Positions 19,616-30,216 of a stretch of DNA of 64,000 nt are shown here, piece by piece. The notes under the pieces were generated by a model. The model ran no database searches. It had not been told where the DNA came from and saw nothing but the letters and a program-made list of their open reading frames with translations. Each line of letters begins with the position of its first letter. The first letter of the stretch is position 1. Both the position numbers and the translations under genes were made by a program. This DNA is from Macrosoma leucophasiata (Eukaryota; Arthropoda; Insecta; Lepidoptera; Hedylidae): NCBI GenBank assembly GCA_036365455.1, contig JAWQUS010000011.1, positions 3,182,001 through 3,246,000 of the forward strand, in the 5' to 3' direction.

Positions 19616-22564
19616 CTAATTTTTAGCGAGGTAGTACTCATTGAGCTGTTTTTTGAAAGACTCAAGAGTCTGAGCTTGACGAATTTTTAACGGCAAGGTA
19701 TTCCACAATCGCACTGCCGTAACTGTGAAAGAATTGGAAATAAAGGAAGAGGAGTGTAGAGGTATTTGAAGAAGAAGATTTTCTGTAGATCGGAGGGAGA
19801 GGGAATTTGTATGACAAAGGAAATTGAAGCGACTTTTGAGGTAATCGGGGGTACGAGGTAAGAATAGTAGACAGTAAAGAAGAGAGAGAATGTGAGTATT
19901 CCTGCGAAGGGATATAGGAAGCCACTTGAGCTCAGCTCGAAATTTAGAAACGTGGTCATATTTGCGCAAGCCAAATATGAACCGTATGCAAAGGTTTTGG
20001 AGTCGCTCAAGTTTATTTAGTTGCTCCTGTGTAAGGTCGAGATAAGATATGTCGGCGTAGTCTAATATAGGGAGCAGTATAGATCGAGCAAGCGCAACCT
20101 TAGTGGAGGTAGGCAAAAAGTTTTGCAATCGTCTAAGAGAGCCGATCGCTCCGAAGATTTTCCTACTAACTTCGGATATCTGCGGAGTCCAAGTAAGACA
20201 CCTATCGATGATCACGCCGAGGTCCTTAACTTTATCACAAAAAGGTATTGGCGTACCGTTAAGGATGACTTGAGGTATTGTAGTCCAGTCAATTTTGGAC
20301 AGCATCCGAGAGCTGCCAACAATGATCGCCTGAGTCTTTAAAGGATTGATGTTGAGGCCCAAAGATTGACTCCATTTGGAAATGTGAGCCAAATCATTAT
20401 TGACAATTTGAATAGCTTCGGACAAATCTGTTAATTTGGCTTGTTGATAAATTTGGAGGTCGTCAGCATACAGGTGGTAGAGAGAAGTAAGGTTTTGAGA
20501 AATTATATTGATGAATGTAGAAAAAAGGAATGGAGACAACACGCCACCTTGAGGTACACCGGCAGTAACGTCACACCACGAGGAAAAAGTACCGTCCACT
20601 TGTATACACTGCCGGCGACCAAATAAGTAACTTTGAAACCAATCAATCACTGTCGGAGATATGTTAAGAGAACGGAGAATCGCAAGTAAAAAATCGTAAT
20701 CGACATTATTAAATGCGTTGCTGAAATCTAATAACACAAGCACCGTCAACTGTTGGCTCTCCATGCCTGCTCTTAAGTCCTCAGTGATGTTGACAAGTGC
20801 AGTAGTCGTACTATGACCCTGCCGAAAACCAGATTGGAAGGGATTGTAAAGATGATGATTGGACATAAAAGAGTTTAACTGATTATGAACCAGTCGCTCA
20901 AGAACTTTAGATAAGAAGGGAAGAATGGATATGGGTCGAAAATCGGAAAAAGATTGTGGATTGGATTTTTTAGGTAAAGGTATGAGGTGCGCATCTTTCC
21001 AACAGGATGGGAAGGAACAAGTGAAAATGGAAAAGTTAAGTAAGAAAGTTATGATTGGGGTTAGTATATCAATAATCGGCAGGATCATTTTACGACTCAC
21101 CATATCACTACCAACTGCATTCGATTCTATTCCAAGGATATTCTTCTTAACATCACGATCAGTGAATTGAATAAAATTGAAGACGGGTGAGTCGGGAGCT
21201 GCACACAAAGAAAGAAGTCTTATTGTATTCTTTTTAGTGTCTCCATCAACGCAGGTGGACGAAGCAAAATGTGAATTTAAGAGGTCCAGATTAATGTTAT
21301 TACTGAGAAGAAATGAAGAGTCAAAACGTGATTTTCCAACTCCCAATGACTTTAAAAAATTCCATACCTTAGCAGGATCATCAATTGACACAGATTTATG
21401 AATGTGGCGTCGTTGTGCATCTCTACACACCTTGTTGCAACGGTTCCGAATACAGACGTATTTATCACGATTCTCCCTACTGTTATTATGTTTTAATTTT
21501 ACTCTTGCCTGATTTTTCTTTGTAATTAATTTTCTTATGTCATCCGTTAACCACGGCGCCGGCAGGTGTCTTACTCGAACAGGACGAATTGGTGCATGTA
21601 CATCAAAAAGGCTCGTTATCAAGGAATTGAACAAATTTAATTTATCATCTACGTTATCTACATTATCCAATACGGACCAGTCAATATTGGCTGCATCTTC
21701 GCGAAGCTTCTCTACATTCATACCACTAAAGTTACGCAGCAGGAGAATTTTTGCCTTAGCCTTAGGCGGTCGGATCTTATAGGACACATAAATCAAATCA
21801 TGATATGAAAACGCATGAGCTGAACACTGACCGTGTTTAGCTACATGAAAAGGTGAAGAAACTAGAATTAGGTCTAAGAGAGAAGGTGCACAGTCAGGAA
21901 AAAAATGAGTGGCAGATAAAGGTAGTAAGTGCAAATTTGCTGAATCAACTATAGATTTTAATCGGGAAGACCTTGCGTCGTTCTTTAAAATACAAGTATT
22001 AAAATCACCCATAATTATGGTGTGGCTATAAAGAGGTAGGAGCTCCTCAAGAGTTTTCTCAAAAGATGAAAAATAGTTAATGTTTAGAGAGGGACTGTAG
22101 TATACTCCAAGTAGTAGTTTAGCAGTACCCAAGAGGACTTCAATAAGTAAGTGTTCTGCCGCCGTGGAATCTAATTGAGGGGACATGTCAATAACGGTGA
22201 AAGGTAAATGAGATCGAAGATAGATAGCAACGCCGCCACCTCCTCGGCTTGTACGATCGTTACGTATCAGATGGTAGCCCGGTAATGAGTAAGAACTGGA
22301 GGAAAGACATGGCTTAAGCCATGATTCGGAAATAAGAATGGCATGGATATTTTTATTGTCGAAAGAGGCCAACATATCAGGGTAGTGTGCAGGAATACTT
22401 TGGGCATTAATATGTATGACATTAAAATTCTTCAGAACATCTGAGAAATAATCATTGACTGATTCTTGGAGAGTGGGAATACTTAAGTAACTGTCATCAC
22501 TATTCAGGTCATTAGGTGAAGATATGGAACAAAATTCGTCATCGTGATCGCTGTGCTCAACCAT
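19616..22564 (-). CDS. LINE ORF2: AP-like endonuclease and reverse transcriptase
   Basis: 982 codons, uninterrupted. Residues ~45-265 are an exonuclease-endonuclease-phosphatase domain that nicks the target DNA, with the expected N53 (HINAQS), E80 (ISESW), D187/N189 (GDFN), D231 (LLDLI) and H255 (SYHD). Residues ~540-800 are the reverse transcriptase: RPISILPFLSK at 543, LDFSNAF with D613, AGVPQGG at 668-674 and the catalytic YADD at 699-702. The C-terminal third holds the usual 'LDYADISYLDL' and 'AVRLWNTLPLKIR' segments, with no RNase H or zinc knuckle seen. Length is typical for jockey/CR1 LINEs. All catalytic residues are present, so it may be functional. A related damaged copy lies at 48520-50560. 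Confidence 0.95.
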   Translation of the reverse strand: MVEHSDHDDEFCSISSPNDLNSDDSYLSIPTLQESVNDYFSDVLKNFNVIHINAQSIPAHYPDMLASFDNKNIHAILISESWLKPCLSSSSYSLPGYHLIRNDRTSRGGGGVAIYLRSHLPFTVIDMSPQLDSTAAEHLLIEVLLGTAKLLLGVYYSPSLNINYFSSFEKTLEELLPLYSHTIIMGDFNTCILKNDARSSRLKSIVDSANLHLLPLSATHFFPDCAPSLLDLILVSSPFHVAKHGQCSAHAFSYHDLIYVSYKIRPPKAKAKILLLRNFSGMNVEKLREDAANIDWSVLDNVDNVDDKLNLFNSLITSLFDVHAPIRPVRVRHLPAPWLTDDIRKLITKKNQARVKLKHNNSRENRDKYVCIRNRCNKVCRDAQRRHIHKSVSIDDPAKVWNFLKSLGVGKSRFDSSFLLSNNINLDLLNSHFASSTCVDGDTKKNTIRLLSLCAAPDSPVFNFIQFTDRDVKKNILGIESNAVGSDMVSRKMILPIIDILTPIITFLLNFSIFTCSFPSCWKDAHLIPLPKKSNPQSFSDFRPISILPFLSKVLERLVHNQLNSFMSNHHLYNPFQSGFRQGHSTTTALVNITEDLRAGMESQQLTVLVLLDFSNAFNNVDYDFLLAILRSLNISPTVIDWFQSYLFGRRQCIQVDGTFSSWCDVTAGVPQGGVLSPFLFSTFINIISQNLTSLYHLYADDLQIYQQAKLTDLSEAIQIVNNDLAHISKWSQSLGLNINPLKTQAIIVGSSRMLSKIDWTTIPQVILNGTPIPFCDKVKDLGVIIDRCLTWTPQISEVSRKIFGAIGSLRRLQNFLPTSTKVALARSILLPILDYADISYLDLTQEQLNKLERLQNLCIRFIFGLRKYDHVSKFRAELKWLPISLRRNTHILSLLYCLLFLPRTPDYLKSRFNFLCHTNSLSLRSTENLLLQIPLHSSSFISNSFTVTAVRLWNTLPLKIRQAQTLESFKKQLNEYYLAKN

Positions 22565-23194
22565 GAAACAATTAAATATTATAATATATAATTAAAATAC
22601 AAAAGTACCTATTAATTATTATGTATGTAAATATGAGATAATTCGCAATGTATAGTTCAAAATAATATGTTTTCTCATTTCACCCACCAGCAGTCTGTTA
22701 AGAAAGGAACGTAAGCGTGATACACAATTTATGCTAATAAGCTGGCAACATTAACTCAAGCAAAACAGTAAAACCATGACCATAAACAATGAACATTTGA
22801 CAGAAACGAATTAAAGAACAAAACCAAAATAATAAAAATAAAAAGAAACTTTTGGGGTGTTCCGATTTAGACTGACGCCACTTCGTTCAATTTTTCCAGT
22901 TTTTAGTATCTACGACAAGAAAGAAAATTACATGTAGACAAAACGCTAAAAGGTCGTTGCATCTTGCAATGGCCGCAGTGTATTTCGGAACATAGCCTAC
23001 GACACAGTTCACTGTTTTGACGTTAGACAACACAATTTAGACATTGACAGATTGACACTTATAAAATACATGTAAACAAAAACCCAACAAAAAAAGACAA
23101 GCGAAGAAACAGCATAACGAATTTAACGAAAATACCTTCAATTAATTACACAAAAACAAGCAAAACATAGCGGGTATACATATAAATACCAAAA
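22565..23194 (-). other. LINE inter-ORF region
   Basis: 630 bp with no ORF above 60 codons between ORF1 and ORF2. In many related LINEs the two frames touch or overlap, so a gap this long is unusual unless the element carries a spacer or is rearranged. Confidence 0.6.
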
Positions 23195-24079
23195 CTATTT
23201 CTTGGTTGGACGCTTGGACCGGGTGCTTGAGATGTCGCGTTTGGCAACGGTATCCTTCGGTTTGGAGACACCGGCACGAGACTCCGTCAAGGGGACTGAG
23301 GTGTTAGAGATCCCATCCAGCTCCCACATGCACTCAACTGTATGTCGTGTGCCGCCAGGAGTAAGGATGTGGATGAGACCATCTTTCGTCCAACAATTTT
23401 GCAACCCGAACCGATCACGGGCCTTCAGGAAGACATTATGACGTGATTTTGTGAGAAACTCTGATTGTGTGACTCCTGTCCCTTTTAGTTTTGTCTTCGC
23501 ATACCATACCTTATTACGCATAGCTATATCACTGAATTTCACAACAATAGGCCTGGATTTATTCTCAGTGGCACGACCCATGCGATGGCATCGTTTGATA
23601 CATGCTGTAGAAAAGGCAGCGACATCCATCTTGCTGTTGATAATATCATGCACCATGGTAGCCAAATTTTCTCCCTGCGATTCAGGCATGCCATGCAGCA
23701 GCAAAATTTTTCTACGGCTGCGCATCTCTTGCCTGTCAAGCTCTCTGCCCAAAAACTCCACCTGTGTTTGCAGAGAACTTAGTGCACTCATCATAAAAGT
23801 CCTGAAAGAAATAAATTCATCGGACAGAGATGGCAGTGAGGGGTTTGCAGGAGAGGCCTTCTGAAGATCCCGTTGAAATGCATCCATCCTTGTATTGAAG
23901 AGCTCTGTCATAGCCATAAGTGAATCCTTCATTGTTTCCATCTTGTACTGTTGATATGTGTGCAGTGAGGTGTTAGTGCAAATACTAGTATAGTGCAGAT
24001 GGGAAGGACTTGACTCAGGAATCAATTGCTGGTGGGTGGTTTTGTTTATTTCCTGTTCTTTAACATAAACTTTTAACAC
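23195..24079 (-). CDS. LINE ORF1 (nucleic-acid-binding protein)
   Basis: 294 codons. Residues ~60-125 are rich in heptad-like M/L positions (FNTRMDAFQRDLQ, ALSSLQTQVEFLGRELDRQE), consistent with a short coiled coil. Residues ~125-255 have the RRM-like ORF1 pattern 'RRKILLLHGMPES', 'CIKRCHRMGRA', 'RPIVVKFSDIAMRNKVWYAK', 'LTKSRHNVFLKARDRFG'. The tail is basic (RSKRPTKK). No CCHC knuckles. A second start at M47 would drop the poorly conserved N-terminus. Such proteins coat LINE RNA. Its position upstream of ORF2 on the same strand supports the call. Confidence 0.85.
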   Translation of the reverse strand: MLKVYVKEQEINKTTHQQLIPESSPSHLHYTSICTNTSLHTYQQYKMETMKDSLMAMTELFNTRMDAFQRDLQKASPANPSLPSLSDEFISFRTFMMSALSSLQTQVEFLGRELDRQEMRSRRKILLLHGMPESQGENLATMVHDIINSKMDVAAFSTACIKRCHRMGRATENKSRPIVVKFSDIAMRNKVWYAKTKLKGTGVTQSEFLTKSRHNVFLKARDRFGLQNCWTKDGLIHILTPGGTRHTVECMWELDGISNTSVPLTESRAGVSKPKDTVAKRDISSTRSKRPTKK

Positions 24080-24327
24080 AAAAATGATTTATATTATATT
24101 ATTAAATAATTATTTAGTCAGAGCAACAAAAATGAGTTGTTAATTCCACGCCTACCCACATATATGTCTCTGTATATATGCTTAATAAGTCACGAACAGT
24201 TAACTAAATCGAAAAATGATGTTGGAAAACCCATAATTATTTTAAAAGACCAATCCAACGATATCCCACACTATATGAAAATCGAAAATTAAAAAAAATA
24301 TCCGCGCGTTACTAGTAGGGGAGGTTA

Positions 24328-24443
24328 CCCTAAAAGTTTTTTTTTTTCACGTTTTTATTCTACCACTTTGTCGGCGTGATTAAGGTGTATACTTGTGCCA
24401 AATTTTAAGTCTCTAGTACTAATGGTTTTTGCGCTAAACCGCG

Positions 24444-24475
<32 letters not shown>

Positions 24476-24525
24476 GACATGGCGAAACTATAAGGGTTCC
24501 TTGTTTACTACGGAACCCTAAAAAG
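24328..24525 (+). repeat. Older dispersed repeat G, right part
   Basis: 'TTTCACGTTTTTATTCTACC', 'TGTCGGCGTGATTAAGGTG', a GACA run and 'GTTTACTACGGAACCCTA'. The end TACGGAACCCTA mirrors the GTAGGGTTCCGTA near the left part. Confidence 0.6.
24442..24479 (+). repeat. GACA/GACG microsatellite
   Basis: Nine tandem tetranucleotides (GACG, then GACA repeated), internal to repeat G. Confidence 0.9.
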
Positions 24526-24689
24526 GGACAAATTGGATCCAAAGGAGATATTCCTCACAAGAATGGAATGCGGGAAGGAAATTCCTTCCCGAAGCAAAGA
24601 AATTTGTTTCCACTTTTACCTATCAGAGTCACCGGGGCGTGAGTGCTAATATAGGCTACTCACAAGGAAATGGAAAATTTCATTTGGTT

Positions 24690-24820
24690 GATAGAATCGG
24701 TCATTTGTACAATCGGTCATTTCTCAAATCAGTCATTTATAGAATTGTACATTTCAAGAATCGGTCATTTCTAGACTATGTAATCATTTCGCGAATCAGT
24801 CATTCCTAGACTAAACCGAT
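24690..24820 (+). repeat. Degenerate ~17-bp minisatellite block, copy 1
   Basis: Repeats of 'AATCGGTCATTTCTAGA' with variants, ending 'CATTCCTAGACTAAACCG'. The same ordered series of variant units recurs at 50729-50880, so the block spread as a unit. Confidence 0.8.
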
Positions 24821-24879
24821 ATTTTAATGTTCCATACTGTAACGTTATTTATTATTTAATTAAACAAAATTAAAGCACA

Positions 24880-25110
24880 ACCATCGATATTGGGACATCC
24901 CCAATATCGACAATAGTGTTTATCGACACGCCGCCTTCCCTAACAATGACGATGCGTGCTGCGTACGCGCCATTCGGCGACGGACGACACGCCAGGACAT
25001 TTTGAAGCGTCAGAGTGAGTGCACGTCGCTCTGCGAGCCGTCCGTACCTTTCGTGGCAATTTAAATCACCATCTTTTATCTTTAAGTACAATTAATTCAA
25101 GTGTTGTGTT
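24880..25110. other. GC-rich patch with a palindrome
   Basis: TCGATATTGGG and CCCAATATCGA are exact inverted 11-mers at 24884-24894 and 24900-24910. The following ~150 bp is GC-rich with CpGs. A 73-codon minus-strand frame here has no recognisable domain. Could be an old element end or regulatory DNA. I cannot tell. Confidence 0.35.
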
Positions 25111-25277
25111 TCCCCCGCTTTTGGGTAAGTGTGAACTATTTAATAAGTCGTAGAAATCACTTACAGATCATGCTTTAGCACAAGCTTTTCATAATTATAT
25201 TTTAGCTAATCGCACCGTAATGGCAATGGCGTCTAGCTAAACCGCCATATCATAATTGTACAGTGCTTACTTAACTA

Positions 25278-26666
25278 CTTTGATTATATACACGTCTAGA
25301 TGGAGCGTCGCTTTACAAACGTCGCAAAAACAATGTCCCAACTCGAGAAGCCTTGTGTGCGTGTAACGCACACAAATACGTATATTTTATTCGCTTTACA
25401 CACACTACTAAACTGGTGAATATGTTGCTTACTTGTGAATTTTTTCCCTAAAATAGGGAAAATTACCTTAAGTCGAGTTCTCTTTTTTCCTAATTTATGA
25501 CATATCGCCAATATCACCATATTGTTGTGAAAACTGTTTGACTACAATCTAACAAAATTACCTACTCAAGATATAATTATTTTATTGTAAGATACCTATA
25601 ATTATAATCTAACAAAGGAATGTACGTAAGGATATAATCTAACGGTCCTCTCAATGTTACGGTAGTATACAGATAATAATATAAATTCAACTAAATTCTG
25701 TCACAAAATTTACAATATTAGTAATTACAAAAACACGCCCAATTTTATATTGATTAATTTTAAAAATTATACCTACATAATTTAATCAGCATAATATTAT
25801 TCAAATAATGCTACTCAGATTAAGAACAAAATGCATGTACAGCCTAGTTATAACCTTTATGCACATACAACATATGCACATACACCCAGACCCGAAACAA
25901 ATATCTGTAGGCCATATAAATATTTGTTACGATGCGGGAATCGAACACGCGACCTTCCGGCTAAAACGGTCGTCCCACATCGTTGGACTAACTGGATCGT
26001 CCCATAGTAGGTAGCTCCAGTTATTACTTTTTAGTTATTTTTATTTTTTTGTTTGTATAGGTATAGCTTTAGTTTAGTTTTAATTATTTCTGATTAGTTG
26101 TTAATATAAATTATTATTATTGTGGAGAAAAACAAATACATTTTTAAGAACAAAATCAAAATTGGTAGTTGGGAATTTACAAGCCCACAAACACACACAC
26201 TTAAAACACTTAAAACACCTCTCTTTTTCCATCGGGGGTTAATAAAATAATGTATTTATGTACTTAAACATGATTTACATACATTTTATTTTGTAACTTC
26301 ATATTTCACTGGGCAGATTTTAAATAAAAAACTGGCAACACAGTAAACATGGCGTTCAATAAATCTTACAATTCGAGATAAAATTAAATATTGTTGTTTT
26401 ATTTCTAGCATTAATTTAGGACTATGGAAAGTGTACTTATCGATAATAAGAAATGTTTTTAGATGTTTTTATTCTTCCTTGGTAATTTCGGCACACTTTA
26501 ATAGCGCAACTCGTCATATTGAAAGCACAGATGCGGACGTGTTCCCGTCACAATGACGGTGTCGCTACTGAGCGAGCGAAACGAAGATATCAGCTAACAG
26601 TTAACTGATATTTTTTTGGACGCTTAGGAACTCAAATGCTCCATCTAGACGTGTATATAATCAAAG
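25278..26666. mobile_element. 1.39-kb inverted-repeat element with 8-bp target duplication
   Basis: Perfect 29-bp inverted ends (CTTTGATTATATACACGTC.. at 25278-25306 and 26638-26666) and an exact flanking duplication CTTAACTA at 25270-25277 and 26667-26674. An 8-bp duplication is typical of hAT, P or Merlin elements. No transposase frame remains, so it is non-autonomous. A family R SINE sits inside. Confidence 0.85.
25835..26002 (-). mobile_element. tRNA-derived SINE, family R, inside the 25.3-26.7 kb element
   Basis: Same body as 12240-12484: 'AACAAATATCTGTAGGCCAT', 'CAAACACCCAGA'-type segments and a B-box region mutated from GATCGAACCC to 'GAATCGAACACG'. More diverged than the other two copies. 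Confidence 0.7.
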
Positions 26667-26674
26667 CTTAACTA

Positions 26675-27434
26675 CGACTATTTATAATATGCTTAGCCTT
26701 AATAATTTAGGGTTAATAAAATGGTTAAAGCCTTTAATGTTAACATAGGTATATAAATATATATTTTATACTTAAAATAATTTCTTGAGTATAAATAGTA
26801 AATAATAATTATGATTTATGTACCTCCGCTTCCATTCCCGTTGCCGCCACAACCAAACTTAGGATTAGTAATAGTTAGGTATATGTTGTGGCCTGGCATA
26901 CGTGGAACCGTATTTGATCGGTGTCCTAACCGTGTGCGTTGTGCTTTCCAGGGACCACGGCACAGTTTGCGGTTACTACCAACATCTACCTACAACTCCT
27001 GAAAATCTGGAAAAGGGCAGTACCTATTTATTGTCCTAAACGGCCCCTGTAACCCACGTCCGTATATAAAATAAATATCTTTGTCTGTCTGCTACATGTA
27101 TTTTTCTTTGTTGAACAAGCGAGACACGACAATACCTCAAAAGAAAAATTGTTACCCTTATAGGGTCACTCGTGGGTCTGTTTGGCTGTCCATTTTGTCA
27201 GTCTGTCGCGGCCAATTTAACTCAATTTGGATTTTTTTTAAAACTACTGGGCCGATTGAATTGAAATATGGTCTATACTACATAAATCATAGCAAAAATG
27301 CATATGTCATAAGTAGAAACGCAGATTGAAATCATGGTGTAGGCTGTTGTGTTTAAGGGAGGTTGGAATTAACACTGCAATGTTTACATTAACTTATGAC
27401 TTCAATGGTATAAGCATGTGCTGGTAGAAAAATG
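26675..27434. other. Unassigned stretch
   Basis: A segment near 27160-27330 ('CTACTGGGCCGATTGAATTG') has the style of old DNA-repeat sequence but no second copy here. Short ORFs are unsupported. Confidence 0.3.
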
Positions 27435-27726
27435 TTTTTTTTTTATATGTTATGGCAGTCGTAAACAAGCATACAGTTCACATTGATACTAAGTGATGAC
27501 TACAGCCTATAGACACCCACACAAAAATCAGAGGTCAAAATGCAGATGCGTTCCTCCTGAGGCCTACGGTGTCATGCCTCTGTGCTGGAAATCACAGGGC
27601 CGTACATTACTACCTGACCGGAACACGATAGTGCTTAACACTACATTTAGCGGCAAGTATGTTAGGTAATGCGGTGGTGCCTACGCCCGCCAGCTCCGTG
27701 AAGAGTACTGGTGCTCTACCACCGGT
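27435..27726 (-). mobile_element. Family A retroposon, full length
   Basis: Antisense copy from the T run to CTCTACCACCGGT. Moderately diverged ('GGCAGTCGTAAACAAGC'). Confidence 0.88.
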
Positions 27727-28024
27727 GAAATTTTATGTCTCAGTCCTAGTATTCAGCAATGTTATATACCTGCGCGTAAGATAGATTAAGATAGATATTG
27801 TATTTAATTAAGGGTAACATAATAGGTATGCACAAAGGCGCAACATTATAGATCACCAGAGTGGCAACGTATTCCGTTTTTTATATAGTTGCCCGAGGCT
27901 ACAGTATTTCTTTAACATCATGCATGCTTTTATTTCACTTTGTTAACTCAAAAAAGTTGTTGGTTAATCCAATTTAATTCTCCCACTAAATATAAATCCA
28001 AGATAATTTCGTTGTTACATGTGA

Positions 28025-28280
28025 CATGACCGGCGGAAATTTGCTCAGTGACAGACAGACTGATCTCCCGCTACTTGTCAAAACATTCAGCCAAAGTCGC
28101 CGCCATATTTAATCTGTGTGTCAGCGCGGAACGTTATTGCTTTCAACTTTTCATCCTGCTTTTCCACGCTCCGTGAAAACGTGCAAAAATGAATCCGAGT
28201 TTATAACAGTTAACGATGTTATCGATGTTGCGATTCGAAACAGTTATTTTTGCTACATACATAAAGATCATTGTGGATTA
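28025..28280 (-). repeat. Dispersed repeat E, inverted copy
   Basis: Reverse-complement homologue of 18340-18597: shared 'CGCCATATTTAATCTGTGTG' and 'TTATTGCTTTCAACTTTTCA'. Confidence 0.65.
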
Positions 28281-28363
28281 AAACCGCGGAGGTATTATAT
28301 TGTGTCATCAATGAGAACTGTATGCTTGTTTGCCAAAAAACCATCAAAATATTTTTAATAAAT

Positions 28364-28436
28364 ACTTCGGTAGCTCAGTTGGAAGAGCGGCTGGACTAGA
28401 TTCCCAGTGGCCGCGAGTTCGAGTCTCGCCTGAAGT
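28364..28436 (+). tRNA. tRNA-like sequence, probably pseudo
   Basis: 73 nt fold as a cloverleaf: 7-bp acceptor ACTTCGG/CTGAAGT, D stem GCTC/GAGC, T arm GCGAG-TTCGAGT-CTCGC, box A TAGCTCAGTTGG and box B GAGTTCGAGTC. The anticodon stem GCTGG/CCAGT encloses a 9-nt loop (ACTAGATTC) instead of 7, so normal decoding is doubtful. The 'GGACT..AGATTCCCA' segment is reminiscent of insect tRNA-Tyr with part of the anticodon missing. The flank on its right is the Y-element tail, so this is most likely a mobile tRNA-derived copy. Confidence 0.5.
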
Positions 28437-28498
28437 CAAATTTTTCTTACCATTTTTCTTTAAAATAAAAATATTTTTAACATGAAAAAACTTTTTCA
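28437..28498 (+). repeat. Y-element tail after the tRNA-like head
   Basis: 'CAAATTTTTCTTACCATTTT' and 'CTTTAAAATAAAAATA' match the tails at 34625-34708 and 54695-54771. Here there is no inverted left arm. Confidence 0.6.
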
Positions 28499-29340
28499 TT
28501 CATTTTATGCCATGGCCACATTGTTTTTTTGCTTTTTAAGAAATACGTATTTTTTTTTGATACAACAAAAATGTGTGTCATCATATCATTCAAACAATTA
28601 CAGATTTTTAAGAGATACAGAGTAGGCATACAGGCAAAATTTAAAGGTATTATTATATTTTATTTTTAGGCACACTTGGAATGTTAGAGAGGTTACACTC
28701 GGTTTAAATAAATGTTGTATGTGGTTGTATGGTCTTGTCCACCCTGTATAATTTTACAGGTTAGATACTGCTTTGATAAACATGTAATTGAACTGAAATA
28801 TCCACTGGATAGACCATTAACCGGATAGTAATCGGACATCCGTTTCACCTCTCCCATTTACACGAAAATATTATTACAACTGAGCACGGACTATCCTTAC
28901 AAGAAACCTTATAAAATGACATTATTCTGAGAACAAAGAACGGGAATCCGGGACATTGGAAGAAAGTAAACTTCGTGCCGTTCAATGAGTAGTGAAATAA
29001 TAAAAATAAAACTCCTCGCCCCGAACAGACAAATATTCGACACGTGTTTCGATTGCAAACGCACAGCCTCGCGATATACGGAAAGTCTTGTAACGTATTG
29101 TAAGGGACATCATATATTTCAACGGTTTCAACCGACTATCTATTACGAGGAGTATAATTTCTTTACAATATAAAAACCGGTCAAGACCACGTGTAGCGCT
29201 TTTTTATGCTTGCACTGATGGTAAGGCAACACTGTAGGCTAAACACATCTACATAAAAAGAGATATCAATGAAGAGGCGTTGCCACTTCCGAAGTCTACG
29301 TAAACTTTCCGGAAAAGCGCTTTTTTTTTCAGAAATTTAA
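28499..29340. other. AT-rich stretch, no gene recognised
   Basis: 'AAAAACCGGTCAAGACCACG' at 29173 is a fragment of repeat G. Around 29225-29300 there is a very degraded family A-like stretch ('GGCGTTGCCACTTCCGAAGT'). Nothing else stands out. Confidence 0.4.
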
Positions 29341-29745
29341 TTACGGTACCTTACAATCATCATCATAATAGCCATAGGACGTCCACTGCTGAACATAGGC
29401 CTCCCCCAATGACCTCCATGCCGACCGATCGGAAGCGACGTGCATCCAGCGGGTACCTACAGCCTTCACTAGGTCGTCGGTCCATCTTGCAGGTGGACGT
29501 CCTACGCTGCGCTTGCCGATACGTGGTCTCCACTCGAGAACCTTTCTGCCCCAGCGGCTATCGGTTCTCCGAGCTATGTGCCCTGCCCATTGCCACTTCA
29601 GCTTGGAGATCTGTTTTACTGATTCGATCCAGTAGAGAAACGCCGAGCATTGCCCTCTCCGTTGACCACTCAGCGGTCAGAATTCACTTGGAGCTTTCGG
29701 ACAAGACCCATAGTGAGAGACTACGTCTCGGCACCGTATACCTTA
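29341..29745 (-). pseudogene. LINE reverse transcriptase C-terminus (RTE-like)
   Basis: The antisense frame ending in a stop at 29341 reads QISKLKWQWAGHIARRTDSR, WGRKVLEWRPRIGKRSVGR, PPARWTDDLVKAVGTRWM, then SLGEAYVQQWTSYGYYDDD, the standard C-terminus of insect endonuclease-reverse transcriptases. Upstream the frame shifts ('RAMLGVSLLDRIS' continues in another frame) and decays by 29745. Catalytic domains are lost. It supplies the reference for the short '..QQWTS.G' fragments elsewhere in the window. Confidence 0.85.
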
Positions 29746-29767
29746 CAATACTGCTGGAAAAATATAG

Positions 29768-29845
29768 CAATACCATTTAGCGGCGACCAGATTAGGTAAT
29801 GTGATAATACCAGCCTTCAAGCTCTCTCACCAAAGCTTTACTAGT
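29768..29845 (-). repeat. Family A head fragment
   Basis: 'TACCATTTAGCGGCGACCAG' to 'TTTACTAGT' is a decayed antisense head. Confidence 0.5.
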
Positions 29846-30216
29846 AATAAATACAATTATTATTTAAGACTTCCTATGTCTGAAGTCCCTACCAAAAACT
29901 CGCTTCTTAAATTACAACCAGTCTATACAGTCCCTAATAAATTGTTCGCAAAGTTGCAACAGGAAAATAAAATTAGACAAAACAACCGATATTATTAGAA
30001 CCCAACCAATATGCTCCATACCTTTACGATTGTGAGCTGAATTCCATTAGAACTTGTATTTCGCGTAGTTCCCGATCCAATATTGAACTTTCAATTTAAA
30101 ATGAATTAGGTAATGCAATGATATTCACCTGGGAAACTCTATTATTGGCTGAAAAACTATTAAACATAAGTTTTGAGTTTCAGTTGAGTAGTTTAAAATT
30201 TCAAGTTTGATTTATA

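Larger units (their letters stand above)
19309..24327 (-). mobile_element. Jockey/CR1-type LINE, near full length
   Basis: A minus-strand unit with a 5' leader (24080-24327), ORF1 (23195-24079), a 630-bp inter-ORF gap, ORF2 (19616-22564) and a 3' UTR ending in an AATAGAATAGAATA-type tail at 19312-19327, with AATAAA nearby in antisense. Both ORFs are intact. Ends are placed from the interruption of repeat G and are approximate, with no certain target duplication. Clade is inferred from ORF2 motif style and the microsatellite tail. Confidence 0.85.

Noticed and set aside
23202..23864. Plus-strand ORFs opposite LINE ORF1 (for example 137 codons at 23451-23864)
   Set aside because: They are shadows of the minus-strand ORF1, which has recognisable motifs.
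28364..28436. A functional tRNA gene
   Set aside because: The 9-nt anticodon loop and the shared mobile-element tail make a decoding tRNA unlikely. It is kept as tRNA-like with moderate confidence.
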